From positions 1 through 34,915 of the forward strand of contig DATAKK010000058.1 in assembly GCA_036261615.1 (NCBI GenBank): a stretch of 34,915 nucleotides of DNA, given 5' to 3'. Every line of letters starts with the position of its first letter. The first letter of the stretch is position 1. The stretch comes from JAJYQH01 sp036261615. Lineage in GTDB: Bacteria > Actinomycetota > Actinomycetes > Propionibacteriales > Propionibacteriaceae. A program made the position numbers and the translations under genes. The notes under the pieces are model-generated. The model worked only from the letters and a program-made list of their open reading frames with translations, was not told where the DNA came from and searched no databases. Below, one piece after another: positions 1 to 8,357 of this stretch.

Positions 1-528
1 GGGGCCACCACTCCGCCGCGCCACCTTGATAGGAAGGCCTCACACATAACCGGCGGTCAGGCCACCGCCAGCAGACGTAAGCAAGTCTCACACTCATACC
101 CGTCGACCCAGCCGGCAGTCGCGCATTCGACGTCTGCAAGGCGGCAACGGCCGGCTGTGGAAGATGGTTGTGCGGGTGCGCCCGGCCGTGTACGGCCCAT
201 CGATTGTCCCCGTAAGGGCGTAAGCGTCGCAGACCGAACCGATTGAGGGGTGAGTCCCTTCGATGCCAAGGTGCTCAGCGAACCGAATCGAGGGTGTATC
301 GGGATCTGGCATCTGAGTGGTGAGTGGGTCAGTTCTTCGCCACGACAGGGTGGCCGCGTTGTGGTCCGCTCCGAGGTCGCCACCCACCACGGGTCATAGC
401 CAGGAAGGGAGTCTGAAGTAGAGGTTGGGCCCGGGTTCCCACTGATCTTCGCGGGGTGCTACAGTCCCGACTTGTTGGCGCAAGGCGCTCCAACTACCGC
501 TATCTTCCGTAATGGGGGAGGATTTCAG
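1..528. other. Non-coding 5' region with a decayed transposon fragment and upstream DNA of the CWB2 gene
   Basis: No intact gene is visible. Positions 190-335 (minus) contain a recognisable IS3 transposase relic, listed separately. A weak sigma-70-like promoter for the next gene may lie at 436-441 (TTCCCA) and 460-465 (TACAGT) with an 18-base spacer, giving a leader of about 60 bases. The base composition is noticeably less GC-rich than the window from 3107 onward. Confidence 0.55.
190..335 (-). pseudogene. Remnant of IS3-family transposase OrfB (DDE domain C-terminal part)
   Basis: Read on the minus strand, this stretch encodes pieces of the conserved end of the IS3-family integrase domain. 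One frame gives HHSDARSRYT (family: HHSDAGSQYT). After a one-base shift the next frame gives SIRFAEHLGIEGTHPSIGSV, followed by CDAYALTGTIDGPYTAG, which aligns to the family pattern GDAYDNALMETINGLYKAE. The two residues after DAY are deleted, and the glutamate of the DDE triad (…ME…) is replaced by glycine, so the fragment cannot be active. No other part of the element, no orfA and no terminal inverted repeats were found. It is an old, decayed insertion. The match rests on my recognition of the family motif, not on a search. Confidence 0.78.
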
Positions 529-2448
529 ATGAATCTCAAAGTTCGTAAGAACTTCGCCGTAGCAGCCGTTGGTGCGCTCGCGTGCTCCTTCGCGTTCGCT
601 CAATCAGCTTCAGCAACTCCTCAGACGACGTCGGACACCGGCGCCAACATCGTGACCACCGTTGGCCCGTACAATGGCCGCATCGCGGGCGCCGACCGCT
701 TCGGCACCGCCGTCGCCGCGTCGCAGGCATACAACTCGGGCTCGGCCAGGGGTGACACCGTGCTCCTGGCTAGCGCCAATGCCTGGACCGATGCTCTCGC
801 CGCCACCCCGCTGGCCGACGTGCTCAACGCGTCCGTCCTGTACACCAACCCCAACGCGCTTGAGTCGAAGACCAGCGCCGAACTCACCCGGCTTAATGGC
901 AAGGGCGTCAAGAACGTCATTCTTCTGGGTGGTGAGGCCGTCATCAGCCCCGCGGTGGAAACTGCTCTCGTCAAGATGGGGTTCAGCGTCGACCGAATTG
1001 GTGGGGCTAACCGCTACGCAACGGCTGAGTTGCTGGCGGCCGAGACGGTCAGCTACTACCAGGGCACTCTTAACCTCAAGGCTGATCGCGCCAAGCTGAG
1101 CCAGCTCACTGCTGCCGAACAGGCCTATCAGGATGCCCTGGTGGCGTGGACCAACGCCCGTGACGCAGTCGCCTCAGCGAGTGCTGATGACGTCGCGGCT
1201 CACCAAGCCCTGAGCGACGCCACGGCGGCGTACGCTGCTCTCACCGCGCAGCTGGTGTCGGTCCCCAAGTCCGTCACGGTCGATGGCGGCGTGTACTACT
1301 CGAACAAGCTCCAGGCGTACGAGAACCAGCTGGTTAAGTACCAGACGATGAAGAGCAATCTGGTCGGGGTCGGGAGTTATCTCGCTGGGCAGCAGCAGGC
1401 CGGCGTGGCCACCTGGGGCGACCTGCCGACCCAGATCTCGGTCACCGTCAGCGATCCCACGAATTCCACGTCCACCAGCACCATCACCAGCCCGGCTGAT
1501 TTGGCGGCGTGGCTGGGCAATCAGGGTGTCACGGTCACGAGCACCGAGAGCCTTGCTGACGTTCAGACGGCTCTGACGGCTGCGGAGAACGCCCTCGACC
1601 CCCAGATCACCAAGTGGGGCGACGTTGTGGGTGCGGTGGTACAGCTCATCAATGAGGACGTCGCGAACGCGAACCTCAACGCCTCGCTCCAGGCGCAGAT
1701 TCTCGCCGCCTACCAGACGGTGCAGAGCGACCAGGCCAAGAGCGATGCGGCCGACAAGGCGCTGACCAAGGCTTTGGCTGATGAGGCGGCGGCCCAGCAG
1801 GCTGTCGTGACGGCCGCAGAAAGCCGTCCCACCGTCACAGACTGGAGTACGGCCAAGAATCAGTATCAGCAGGACCTGACCGCCGACATCGCGGCGGGCA
1901 AGACGTACCCGGCATTCCTGGCGACCGGCCAGAACTTCCCCGATGCCCTGGCCTCCGGCCCGGCTGCCTCGGAGGAGACCGGAGTGGTGCTGCTGACCGA
2001 CGGTTCGACGATGCCTGCTGAGACGGCTCAGTACCTGGCCAACGGGGCGAAGGAGGTCGCAGTCGGCGGCCCGGCGGCTGCGGCAGCTCCGAAGGCCTCG
2101 GTCAAGTACGTCGGCAGGGACCGTTACGAGACCGCCGCCGAACTCGCGTCTGCCTACTTCCAGTTCCAGGATCAGTACGGAGACCTGGGCGGATACGGAC
2201 ACTACGTGGGTCTCGCCTCCGGCGAGAACTTCCCCGATGCTGTGGTCGGTGGCGCACTTCTGGCCAACGTCGATGGGCCGATCGTGCTCACCAAGACCGA
2301 CTCGCTGCCCGCGGTGACCGCGCAGTTCCTGGCGTCTTACGGCAGCGGCATCGCAGGGTTTACGACGCCCAAGCTCGTGATCCTCGGTGGTCCGGCGGCG
2401 ATCTCCAACGCCGTGCAGTACGACGCGGTTCACGCCCTCGGCAACTGA
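529..2448 (+). CDS. Secreted cell wall-binding repeat 2 (CWB2) protein with a large helical insertion
   Basis: The 639-residue protein has a signal peptide (basic MNLKVRKN, hydrophobic stretch, probable cleavage after ASA at residue 29). The ATG at 529 is preceded by GGGGGAGG about 8 bases upstream; an in-frame TTG at 472 would put 19 non-signal residues in front. Three CWB2 (PF04122) units are visible. Unit 1 runs about 51-140 (RIAGADRF, VILLGGEAVIS). Unit 2 starts at 157 (RIGGANRYATA) and resumes at about 459 (FLATGQNFPDALASGPAA). Unit 3 runs about 528-635 (YVGRDRYETA, ASGENFPDAVVGGALL, VILGGPAAIS). Residues about 178-458 interrupt unit 2 with Ala/Gln/Asp-rich, coiled-coil-like helices and a Thr/Ser-rich stretch near 305-322. 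CWB2 triplets bind anionic wall polymers in other Gram-positives; no enzymatic domain is seen here, so an adhesin or structural wall role is inferred. Confidence 0.88.
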   Translation: MNLKVRKNFAVAAVGALACSFAFAQSASATPQTTSDTGANIVTTVGPYNGRIAGADRFGTAVAASQAYNSGSARGDTVLLASANAWTDALAATPLADVLNASVLYTNPNALESKTSAELTRLNGKGVKNVILLGGEAVISPAVETALVKMGFSVDRIGGANRYATAELLAAETVSYYQGTLNLKADRAKLSQLTAAEQAYQDALVAWTNARDAVASASADDVAAHQALSDATAAYAALTAQLVSVPKSVTVDGGVYYSNKLQAYENQLVKYQTMKSNLVGVGSYLAGQQQAGVATWGDLPTQISVTVSDPTNSTSTSTITSPADLAAWLGNQGVTVTSTESLADVQTALTAAENALDPQITKWGDVVGAVVQLINEDVANANLNASLQAQILAAYQTVQSDQAKSDAADKALTKALADEAAAQQAVVTAAESRPTVTDWSTAKNQYQQDLTADIAAGKTYPAFLATGQNFPDALASGPAASEETGVVLLTDGSTMPAETAQYLANGAKEVAVGGPAAAAAPKASVKYVGRDRYETAAELASAYFQFQDQYGDLGGYGHYVGLASGENFPDAVVGGALLANVDGPIVLTKTDSLPAVTAQFLASYGSGIAGFTTPKLVILGGPAAISNAVQYDAVHALGN

Positions 2449-2480
2449 GCCTGACCCGTAGCAATTCTGTACGCTTGGCA

Positions 2481-2516
2481 CCCGGGCCCCACCAGCGCAG
2501 GTTGGTGGGGCCCGGG
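2481..2516 (+). terminator. Strong hairpin terminator after the CWB2 gene
   Basis: A perfect 14-bp inverted repeat (CCCGGGCCCCACCA at 2481-2494 and its complement at 2503-2516) encloses an 8-base loop and begins 32 bases after the stop codon at 2448. There is no T-run after it, which is usual for actinobacterial terminators. Confidence 0.8.
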
Positions 2517-2520
2517 GTAC

Positions 2521-3106
2521 GTCCGTGTCCCGGGTAGAGGTACCTGGGCGCCAACAGCGCCCGGGGGCTGATGCCCGCACTTGCGCGGCCACGGGCCTGA
2601 CCTCTATCCCGAATCACCTCGTTCGCGGCACAGTGCCGGCCCCCACCAAGCCGTGGATGGGCCCAGCAACCGGATCCGCTAGCGGACCTCCCAAACCCGA
2701 CCCCCTCGGAGCGAGTCGGACCGCGCTGGGCACCCGTGTCGATGCCGCGAATGCGGCGGGCGGAGTGCCACTAGTGCGGATGCCGCCATCTGTGACGGAC
2801 GCGGGCAGGGTGAGACAGTACAGGGACGCCCCACCACAAGGTTCTCAACAACCTGACGGACTAGCAAGACGACTCGAAGGGGGCGGGGAGGGGCGACGCT
2901 GGCGCGAACTGTCACCCTAAATGCCTGCTCGTACCCCTGGGTGCTGCGACCACGAATAGTGCGGGCCGCTACTTGAGGGAGCCGAGTGAGGCCGCCGGAC
3001 TGCTCGTGACCTGGCTGGGACGAGGGGAGAGGATCCCATCAAGTCAGTCAGCAAAAACCATCTCGGCCCCGTGAGGCCCAGGCACCTGAACCCCAACACC
3101 GGCGGC
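2521..3106. other. Gene-free stretch between CWB2 terminator and marP-like gene
   Basis: About 590 bases with no open frame that has a plausible ribosome-binding site or recognisable protein sequence on either strand. The open frames present have erratic composition (Pro/Arg/Gly runs) and no homologous look. I see no tRNA cloverleaf or long repeat. It may be decayed mobile DNA like the region before 528, but nothing recognisable remains. Confidence 0.5.
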
Positions 3107-4297
3107 TCAGCCCACCACGCACTTCTCAGTCGACACTGAGGTAGTGAGTTGCGCCGCCTCGTCGAGCAGCTTGTTCGTCGTGGAGTCGGTGAGCGCGTAG
3201 CCGGTGTCGGTGGAGGTCGTGGAGCGGGCGAAGACCGTCCCGGCGACCTGGCCGGACGTGGTGAGCAGCGGGCCGCCCGAGTTGCCGGGCTGCACGACGG
3301 CGTACAGCGAGTAGACGTCGCGGGTGACCAGGCCGGTCGAGTAGATGTCGCGGCCGGTCGCCCGGATCTCGTCCCGCACGCGGGCGGCGACGACCCGGTA
3401 GCCCCCGTCCAGCGGGTAGCCGGCCACCGCGGCGGATTCGCCGTTCTTGAGCTGGGGGGCGCGCTGCAGGGGGGCGGCCTTGAGGCCGGGCACGGACAGG
3501 ATCGCGACGTCGACCTCGGGGTCGAAGGCGACGACCGTGGCCGGCAGGTAGGGGCCGGTGCCACCGGGCTGGATCACCACCGCGGTGGAGCCGGCCACGA
3601 CGTGGGCGTTGGTGACGATGCGGTGCGGGGCGACGACCCAGCCGCTGCCCTCTGAGCCTCCGCAGCTGCGGGAGTTCGCGAGCACCTTGACGATGCTCGC
3701 AGCGGCGTTCTTCACGCCCTGGGTGCTCGCGCTGCCCGCGTTGGGGGCCGGCACGGCAGGGTTCGGCTCCGGCGAGAGCCCGGAGAAGACGTCCGGGAAG
3801 CGGGAGGTGTTGATCGAGTTGGCGAGGCTGGCGGCCCAGTGCCGGGGCAGCTCGGGCATGACCCTGTCGGTCGTCGTGAGGATGCGCGACTGGCTCACCT
3901 GGCGCGCGAGCGACGGCGGCAGGGCGGGTCGCACGGCGGTGACCACGAACCAGGTGAGCACGGTCGTCACCAGCATGGACGCGATGGCTCCGGCGACGGC
4001 GTCCCCCTTGCGGATGGTGTGGGCGCCGGCCGCCATGATCCGCCGGCCGAGGATGCTCATGAGGGTCTCGCCGGCCACAGCGGCGAGCCACACGCCGATG
4101 ATCAGGACGATGCTCCGCGCGAGCGACGGGCGCGACAGCGAGGAGACGTGCGCCATCGGGATCGGGAGCAGGAAGTAGGCCAGCGCGCCGGCGCCGATGA
4201 GGCCCACGAGCTGCAGGGCGCGCACGACGAAGCCGCGCTGCCAGCCGCGCAGGGCGGCGAGGGCGAGCATGAGCACCAGAATGAGGTCGGCCATCAC
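3107..4297 (-). CDS. MarP-like membrane-anchored periplasmic serine protease (CvpA/trypsin fusion)
   Basis: The protein is 396 residues from GTG 4297; the next codon, ATG at 4294, is an equal candidate. Residues 1-120 form about four hydrophobic helices of the CvpA type. A linker leads to a chymotrypsin-fold protease with catalytic His232 (TNAHVV), Asp263 (DPEVDVAIL) and Ser340 (QPGNSGGP). Cys212 and Cys393 bracket the protease domain. In mycobacterial MarP (Rv3671c), cysteines at the equivalent positions form a disulfide that stabilises the active enzyme, and the length is nearly identical. MarP supports acid and oxidative resistance by cleaving peptidoglycan-hydrolase partners; the same role here is inference. 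The gene is divergent from the dehydrogenase at 4419 with about 120 bases between, and no strong ribosome-binding site was seen. Confidence 0.9.
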   Translation of the reverse strand: MMADLILVLMLALAALRGWQRGFVVRALQLVGLIGAGALAYFLLPIPMAHVSSLSRPSLARSIVLIIGVWLAAVAGETLMSILGRRIMAAGAHTIRKGDAVAGAIASMLVTTVLTWFVVTAVRPALPPSLARQVSQSRILTTTDRVMPELPRHWAASLANSINTSRFPDVFSGLSPEPNPAVPAPNAGSASTQGVKNAAASIVKVLANSRSCGGSEGSGWVVAPHRIVTNAHVVAGSTAVVIQPGGTGPYLPATVVAFDPEVDVAILSVPGLKAAPLQRAPQLKNGESAAVAGYPLDGGYRVVAARVRDEIRATGRDIYSTGLVTRDVYSLYAVVQPGNSGGPLLTTSGQVAGTVFARSTTSTDTGYALTDSTTNKLLDEAAQLTTSVSTEKCVVG

Positions 4298-4418
4298 AGA
4301 TCAAGTGTGCGTGGTGGATCCAGCGCCCGGAAAGCGGCGGCGTGCGGCGGGCGCCGGACGCCGGTGCGCCGGTGTCGGGGCGAGCGACGGACGCACCCGC
4401 CGGGACTAGGGTCGGGCC

Positions 4419-5321
4419 ATGGACAACGTGGGATTCGTGGGCGCCTCGGGGCTGATGGGCCGGGGCATGGCGCAGAACATCCGAAAGGCGGGGTTCCCGC
4501 TGGCGTACACGGTGCACCGGACGCCGGTGTCCGACCTCGACGAGGCGGGGGCGACGCGGGCGGCGTCCAACGCCGATCTGGGGGCCGACTGCGACGTCGT
4601 GGTGATCTGCGTGACGGCCGCCGAGGACGTCGACCGGGTGGTCACCGGTCCCGAGGGCCTGCTCGCCCGGCCGAAGCCCGGCCTGGTCATCATCGACGCG
4701 TCGACGAGCGAACCCAGCACCACCCTGCGCCTCGCCGAGGCCGCCGCATCCCGGGGGGCCGCCGTCATCGACGCCCCGCTCACCCGGGGTCCGAAGGAGG
4801 CCGCCGAGGGCCGGCTCAATTCGCTCGTCGGGGCCGACGACGCCACCTTCGAGCGGGTGCGCCCGGTGATCGAGAGCTACAGCGAGAACGTCTTCCGCAC
4901 CGGCCCGGTCGGATCGGGGCACACGATCAAGCTGCTCAACAACTTCTGCGTCCAGGCCGCCGCGACCGCCCTCTCGGAGGCCTTCGCGGTCGCCGCCACG
5001 GTCGGCGCGGACCCGCAGACCCTCGTCGACGTGCTCGGCGCCGGGATGTTCGACAACCAGTTGCTGGCGATCATGGAGCGCACGCTGCACGGCGACTTCG
5101 GCGGCATGACGTTCGCCCTGGCCAACGCCCGCAAGGACGTGAGGTACTACACCCGGCTGGCCGGCGAGCATGGTGTGCCCGCGGTGGTGGGCGACGGCGT
5201 CCACGAGAGCCTGACGCTGGCCTGCGCGATGGGGGTGGGTCAGGAGTTCGTGCCCTCGATGGTCAAGGGGCAGGCGCTGCTCAACTCGGTGGAGATCACC
5301 GCCGGTCACGCCGCCCGCTGA
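4419..5321 (+). CDS. NAD(P)-dependent beta-hydroxyacid dehydrogenase (3-hydroxyisobutyrate dehydrogenase family)
   Basis: The 300-residue length is normal for the family. The N-terminal Rossmann fold begins GFVGASGLMGRGMA, where the usual GxGxMG is read as GASGLMG. The substrate-binding segment at 117-125 (IDAPLTRGP) corresponds to the usual DAPVSGG and is diverged. Catalytic Lys171 sits in GSGHTIKLLNN, followed by the all-helical dimerisation domain. Related enzymes oxidise 3-hydroxyisobutyrate, tartronate semialdehyde or similar short hydroxyacids. The altered DAPLTRG loop suggests a different acid, so I do not name a substrate. It converges on nagB with 10 bases between stops. Confidence 0.85.
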   Translation: MDNVGFVGASGLMGRGMAQNIRKAGFPLAYTVHRTPVSDLDEAGATRAASNADLGADCDVVVICVTAAEDVDRVVTGPEGLLARPKPGLVIIDASTSEPSTTLRLAEAAASRGAAVIDAPLTRGPKEAAEGRLNSLVGADDATFERVRPVIESYSENVFRTGPVGSGHTIKLLNNFCVQAAATALSEAFAVAATVGADPQTLVDVLGAGMFDNQLLAIMERTLHGDFGGMTFALANARKDVRYYTRLAGEHGVPAVVGDGVHESLTLACAMGVGQEFVPSMVKGQALLNSVEITAGHAAR

Positions 5322-5331
5322 GGCGCCCTGC

Positions 5332-6123
5332 TCAGGACGTCGACGTGGGCACGAGCGGTTTGGCCTCGGACACCTGCCGGTAGTAGTCGGCGAGTTCGAG
5401 CTTCGAGGCCGCCGCCTCGTCGACGACGATCGTCGCGAAGCGGTGGAACTGCAGCACCGAGCCCGGACGCCGCGCGGTGACCGGCCCCTCGACGATCGCC
5501 GCCACGGCGTCCGCCTTGTGCTCACCGGAGGCGACGAGCACGACCGAGCGAGCGTCGAGGATGGTGCCGAGCCCCTGGGTGAGGCAGTGGGTGGGCACGG
5601 CGTCGAGCGTGGGGAAGAATCGCTGGTTGTCCTCGCGGGTGCGCCTGGTGAGGGTCTTCAGCCTGGTGCGGGACGACAGCGACGAGCTCGGCTCGTTGAA
5701 ACCGATGTGCCCGTTGGAGCCGACCCCGAGGATCTGGACGTCGACCCCGCCCGCCGCCGCCATCGCCAGCTCGTAGTCGATGCAGGCCTGCTCGAGGTCG
5801 GACGCCGTGCCGTCGGGCACGTGCACGCGATGCGGGTTGAGGTGCAGCGGCCCGACGACGTGCCGCTGGATGAAGGAGTGGTAGCTCTGCGGGTGGCCCT
5901 TCGGCAGGCCGACGTACTCGTCGAGGGCGAAGGCCTGCGCGTGCGAGAGGTCGAGGCGGCCGGCGTCCACGAGCTCGGCCAGGGCGGCGTAGGTCGACAT
6001 CGGGCTCGAGCCGGTGGCGACGCCCAGCACGACCGAGGGGCCGCGGTCTTCGACGACCTGGGCGATCTGGGCCGCGGCGACGTGGCCGACCTCGCGGTCG
6101 TCATCGCAGATGACAACTTCCAC
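5332..6123 (-). CDS. nagB: Glucosamine-6-phosphate deaminase
   Basis: It converts glucosamine 6-phosphate to fructose 6-phosphate and ammonia, linking amino-sugar breakdown to glycolysis. The 263 residues match the family length. Visible motifs are the sugar-phosphate loop VATGSSPMSTYAAL (35-48), the catalytic LDEYVGL with Asp68, and GVGSNGHIGFNEP with His139 and Glu144. The family Asp before Gly-His is Asn137 here, as in several NagB proteins. The gene lies 82 bases downstream of the heparinase-like gene on the same strand and is probably co-transcribed, fitting use of amino sugars released from glycosaminoglycan- or wall-type polymers. The start at ATG 6123 is the first in the family-length frame. 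Confidence 0.93.
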   Translation of the reverse strand: MEVVICDDDREVGHVAAAQIAQVVEDRGPSVVLGVATGSSPMSTYAALAELVDAGRLDLSHAQAFALDEYVGLPKGHPQSYHSFIQRHVVGPLHLNPHRVHVPDGTASDLEQACIDYELAMAAAGGVDVQILGVGSNGHIGFNEPSSSLSSRTRLKTLTRRTREDNQRFFPTLDAVPTHCLTQGLGTILDARSVVLVASGEHKADAVAAIVEGPVTARRPGSVLQFHRFATIVVDEAAASKLELADYYRQVSEAKPLVPTSTS

Positions 6124-6200
6124 GACTGCTCCTGACTACGAAGGATGTGGCACTCACCCTGCCGCTTCGCCACCGGGGCGGGCCAGATCCGCGCAATGGC

Positions 6201-6218
6201 TGTGCTCACCCGAGCACA
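6201..6218 (-). terminator. Small hairpin overlapping the end of the heparinase-like gene
   Basis: A 7-bp perfect inverted repeat (TGTGCTC at 6201-6207, GAGCACA at 6212-6218, loop ACCC) spans the stop codon at 6206-6208. It could be an attenuating structure between this gene and nagB. It lacks a T-run, so termination is uncertain. Confidence 0.35.
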
Positions 6219-8119
6219 CGGGCTGTCGCTTCGTCGGGGGCCGGGGAGATGACGAGGTGGTGCTCGCCGGCGTCCGGTGCGACGGCCACGGTGATCCGGG
6301 TGAGGGTGTCGCCCCAGACCCGGGTGAGCATGGGGTCGTCGAGGTGCTGGTGGTCGACCGTGATCCCACCGCCGGACGCCGTCACCCGCACCGCGCGCGC
6401 CGCACCGGGAGCCCGGACCGTGACGTCGTGCTCGTCGAGGTGGTCCACCTGTCCCCACACGACGAGGCGGACGAGGTGCGGCTCGGGGTCGGGGTCATCG
6501 GTGCTCCAGGTGTCGTCGATGCGGACGGCCGGCTCCGCCCGGTCGAGAGTGACCGTGCGGGACCAGCGCGGGGGTTCCGACCCGTAGGCGCCGGCGATGT
6601 CGCAGGACAGGCTCGAGGGGGAGTCGGCGTCCGCGCCCAGCGACGGGCGCACCTCGGTGGCGGCGAACCCGGGGCCGGGCTGCTGGGGGCGCCCGTGCAC
6701 GGCCGGGACGCTGTGCCACTCGCTGGTGAGGGCCCACGCCTGGTAGCGCTCGGGGCTGAACGTCTGCGCGGTGTACGTGGTGCGGCCCGGGTCGACGATG
6801 ACCGGCGTCCCGTCGAGCGCGACGATAAGGCTGCCCACGTCGTTGTGGTTGTGGTGCTCGCCGTTGTGTCCCGCCTTGACGGCCACGGTGAGGCCGCTGC
6901 TGGTGCCGGGGCGCTCGCGGGCGACGAGGGTCTGGATCGAGTCGAACCAGGTGTCGCGGGCGAGGGTGAACGGCTCGACCGGCGCCGCGAGCCACTCGGG
7001 GTCGCAGAGGTGGGCGGCGAGGCGTCCCAGGCCCATCGCGGGGCGCGGGGACGCCGTGCGGTGGGCCACGGCGAACCGGGCGACCTCGTCGCGCCCCTGG
7101 CGGCTCGCGGCGCGGTAGAGGGAGTGCCAGGGCAAGGGGTCCTTGTCGAGGGCGGAGCCGTCGGCGGCGTTGACGACCCAGTCGGAGGTGATCGCTCCGT
7201 CCGGGCCGGACGAGCCCGAACCGAGGAACAGCGCACGGGGGAAGTCGAGGGTGGCGCGGAGCCCGGGGTGCTCGTGGGCGAGGTCGACGGCGCCGCCGGT
7301 GTGTCGCAGCAGCAGGTCGGACGCCTCCACCGCCCGGAGGGCGCCGTTCCACCAGTAGCTGTAGCCCTCGTCGATGGCTCCGTCGTCGGGGAGATCGCGC
7401 AGGAAGTACGCCAGTCCCTCGCGGACGAGGGCGACGACGTCGTCCAGCTCGTCGCCCTCGAGCAGGGCGATCGCGGCGGTGAGGACGTTGCCGTGGATCC
7501 ACGGATTCCAGTTGTGCGCGCCCTCCTCGGGGTTGAGCCACTGCCAGTCGCGCCGCTCCGCCAGGGGGGCGAAGACCCGGGTGGTGGCTTCCCGGCGGAT
7601 GCGCCTGCGGATGCCGGGGGCCGACGCGTCGAGCTGCGGCCCGAGGATGTGGTCGACGAGGGCGAGTTGGGCGACCGCCTCGCCGGCGCCCAGGTCGAGG
7701 TAGGGCTGGTCGACGTCGGGAAGGTGGTCGTCGAGGCGTCCGCCCCGGTCGTCGTGCGCGGGCCAGCTCCACGAGCTCTGCTCGCACCAGGCCCAGACGC
7801 CGTCGACGACGTCGTCGAGGAGCTCCGGGTCGAGGGTGCGCGCGGCCGCGATGGTGGCGCGGGTGAGCCGGTCGCGGCGCGCCCAGATCCGTCGCTCGTA
7901 GGTGTGCCGGTCGCCGGTGCGGTGGAACAGCACGTACTCGGACGCCGGCAGCGTCGGCCAGGGCTCGTCGAGCGCCTTCCGTGCCTCGCCGACGATCGGG
8001 TCGACGAGGGCGGCGGGGACGGCGTCCCAGGCGGCCCGGTCGGTGGCCGGCGGGACGCCGAGCGAGTCGGCGGCGGTGGCGGGCAGGGACTCGGAGGTGT
8101 CGGCTGTCACGTTCCCCAC
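6206..8119 (-). CDS. Heparinase II/III-family polysaccharide lyase-like protein
   Basis: The frame gives 637 residues from GTG 8119; a second GTG three codons later is possible. The N-terminal half is an alpha-toroid-like helical domain, including NWNPWIHGN (203-211) and DEGYSYWWNG (250-259), where Tyr255 sits at the position expected for a catalytic tyrosine. The C-terminal beta-domain has the PF07940 signature HHNHNDVGSL (422-431), followed by VIVDPGRTTY (440-449). Such lyases cleave heparin, chondroitin, alginate or related uronic-acid polymers; the substrate cannot be read from sequence. No signal peptide is visible, so a cytoplasmic oligosaccharide lyase is likely. Neighbouring nagB supports amino-sugar substrates. 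Repeats upstream at 8142-8351 lie in its promoter region. Confidence 0.82.
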   Translation of the reverse strand: MGNVTADTSESLPATAADSLGVPPATDRAAWDAVPAALVDPIVGEARKALDEPWPTLPASEYVLFHRTGDRHTYERRIWARRDRLTRATIAAARTLDPELLDDVVDGVWAWCEQSSWSWPAHDDRGGRLDDHLPDVDQPYLDLGAGEAVAQLALVDHILGPQLDASAPGIRRRIRREATTRVFAPLAERRDWQWLNPEEGAHNWNPWIHGNVLTAAIALLEGDELDDVVALVREGLAYFLRDLPDDGAIDEGYSYWWNGALRAVEASDLLLRHTGGAVDLAHEHPGLRATLDFPRALFLGSGSSGPDGAITSDWVVNAADGSALDKDPLPWHSLYRAASRQGRDEVARFAVAHRTASPRPAMGLGRLAAHLCDPEWLAAPVEPFTLARDTWFDSIQTLVARERPGTSSGLTVAVKAGHNGEHHNHNDVGSLIVALDGTPVIVDPGRTTYTAQTFSPERYQAWALTSEWHSVPAVHGRPQQPGPGFAATEVRPSLGADADSPSSLSCDIAGAYGSEPPRWSRTVTLDRAEPAVRIDDTWSTDDPDPEPHLVRLVVWGQVDHLDEHDVTVRAPGAARAVRVTASGGGITVDHQHLDDPMLTRVWGDTLTRITVAVAPDAGEHHLVISPAPDEATARVLG

Positions 8120-8141
8120 CTTGTCACGGGCGCGCCCTCCG

Positions 8142-8207
8142 GATCTGCAGGCGACCGGCGTCCGGGATGGTCACGGCTGCCGAAAGTCGCCGACTGGCCT
8201 GCAGATC
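8142..8207. repeat. 66-bp imperfect palindrome upstream of the heparinase-like gene
   Basis: Perfect 11-base arms GATCTGCAGGC (8142-8152) and GCCTGCAGATC (8197-8207) face each other, and similarity between the halves continues inward with mismatches. The element sits 23 bases upstream of the GTG at 8119. It could be an extragenic palindromic repeat or a large operator. Confidence 0.65.
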
Positions 8208-8230
8208 GGGAGGTTGGGCGGGCGGGCGCT

Positions 8231-8351
8231 GGCCAGTTCTCGTTCGTCCTCGACCCAATAGTGGGCACTGTCCGGTTGTGGTTCGCAGCGGTGGCCAGTT
8301 CCCGGTCGTCCTTGACCCAAGAGTGGGCACTGCCACCACAAGTGGACGCTG
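8231..8351. repeat. Imperfect direct repeats with 62-bp period, plus a partial third unit
   Basis: Two copies of a roughly 42-bp unit (GGCCAGTTC…TCGTCC…GACCCA…AGTGGGCACTG) start at 8231 and 8293 and differ at about five positions. A degenerate third end-piece, AGTGGACGCTG, lies at 8341-8351, only 19 bases after the second AGTGGGCACTG (8322-8332). The block fills the space between the palindrome and the stop of the next gene. Confidence 0.75.
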
Positions 8352-8357
8352 CCCGGC

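Noticed and set aside
2839..2854. AGGTT-CTCAAC-AACCT, resembling sequences around actinobacterial rRNA operons
   Set aside because: Stem of 5 bp only, no rRNA or tRNA sequence nearby, not repeated in the window.
2525..2920. 131-codon open frame downstream of the CWB2 terminator
   Set aside because: No ribosome-binding site, begins right at the terminator hairpin, erratic composition and no family resemblance.
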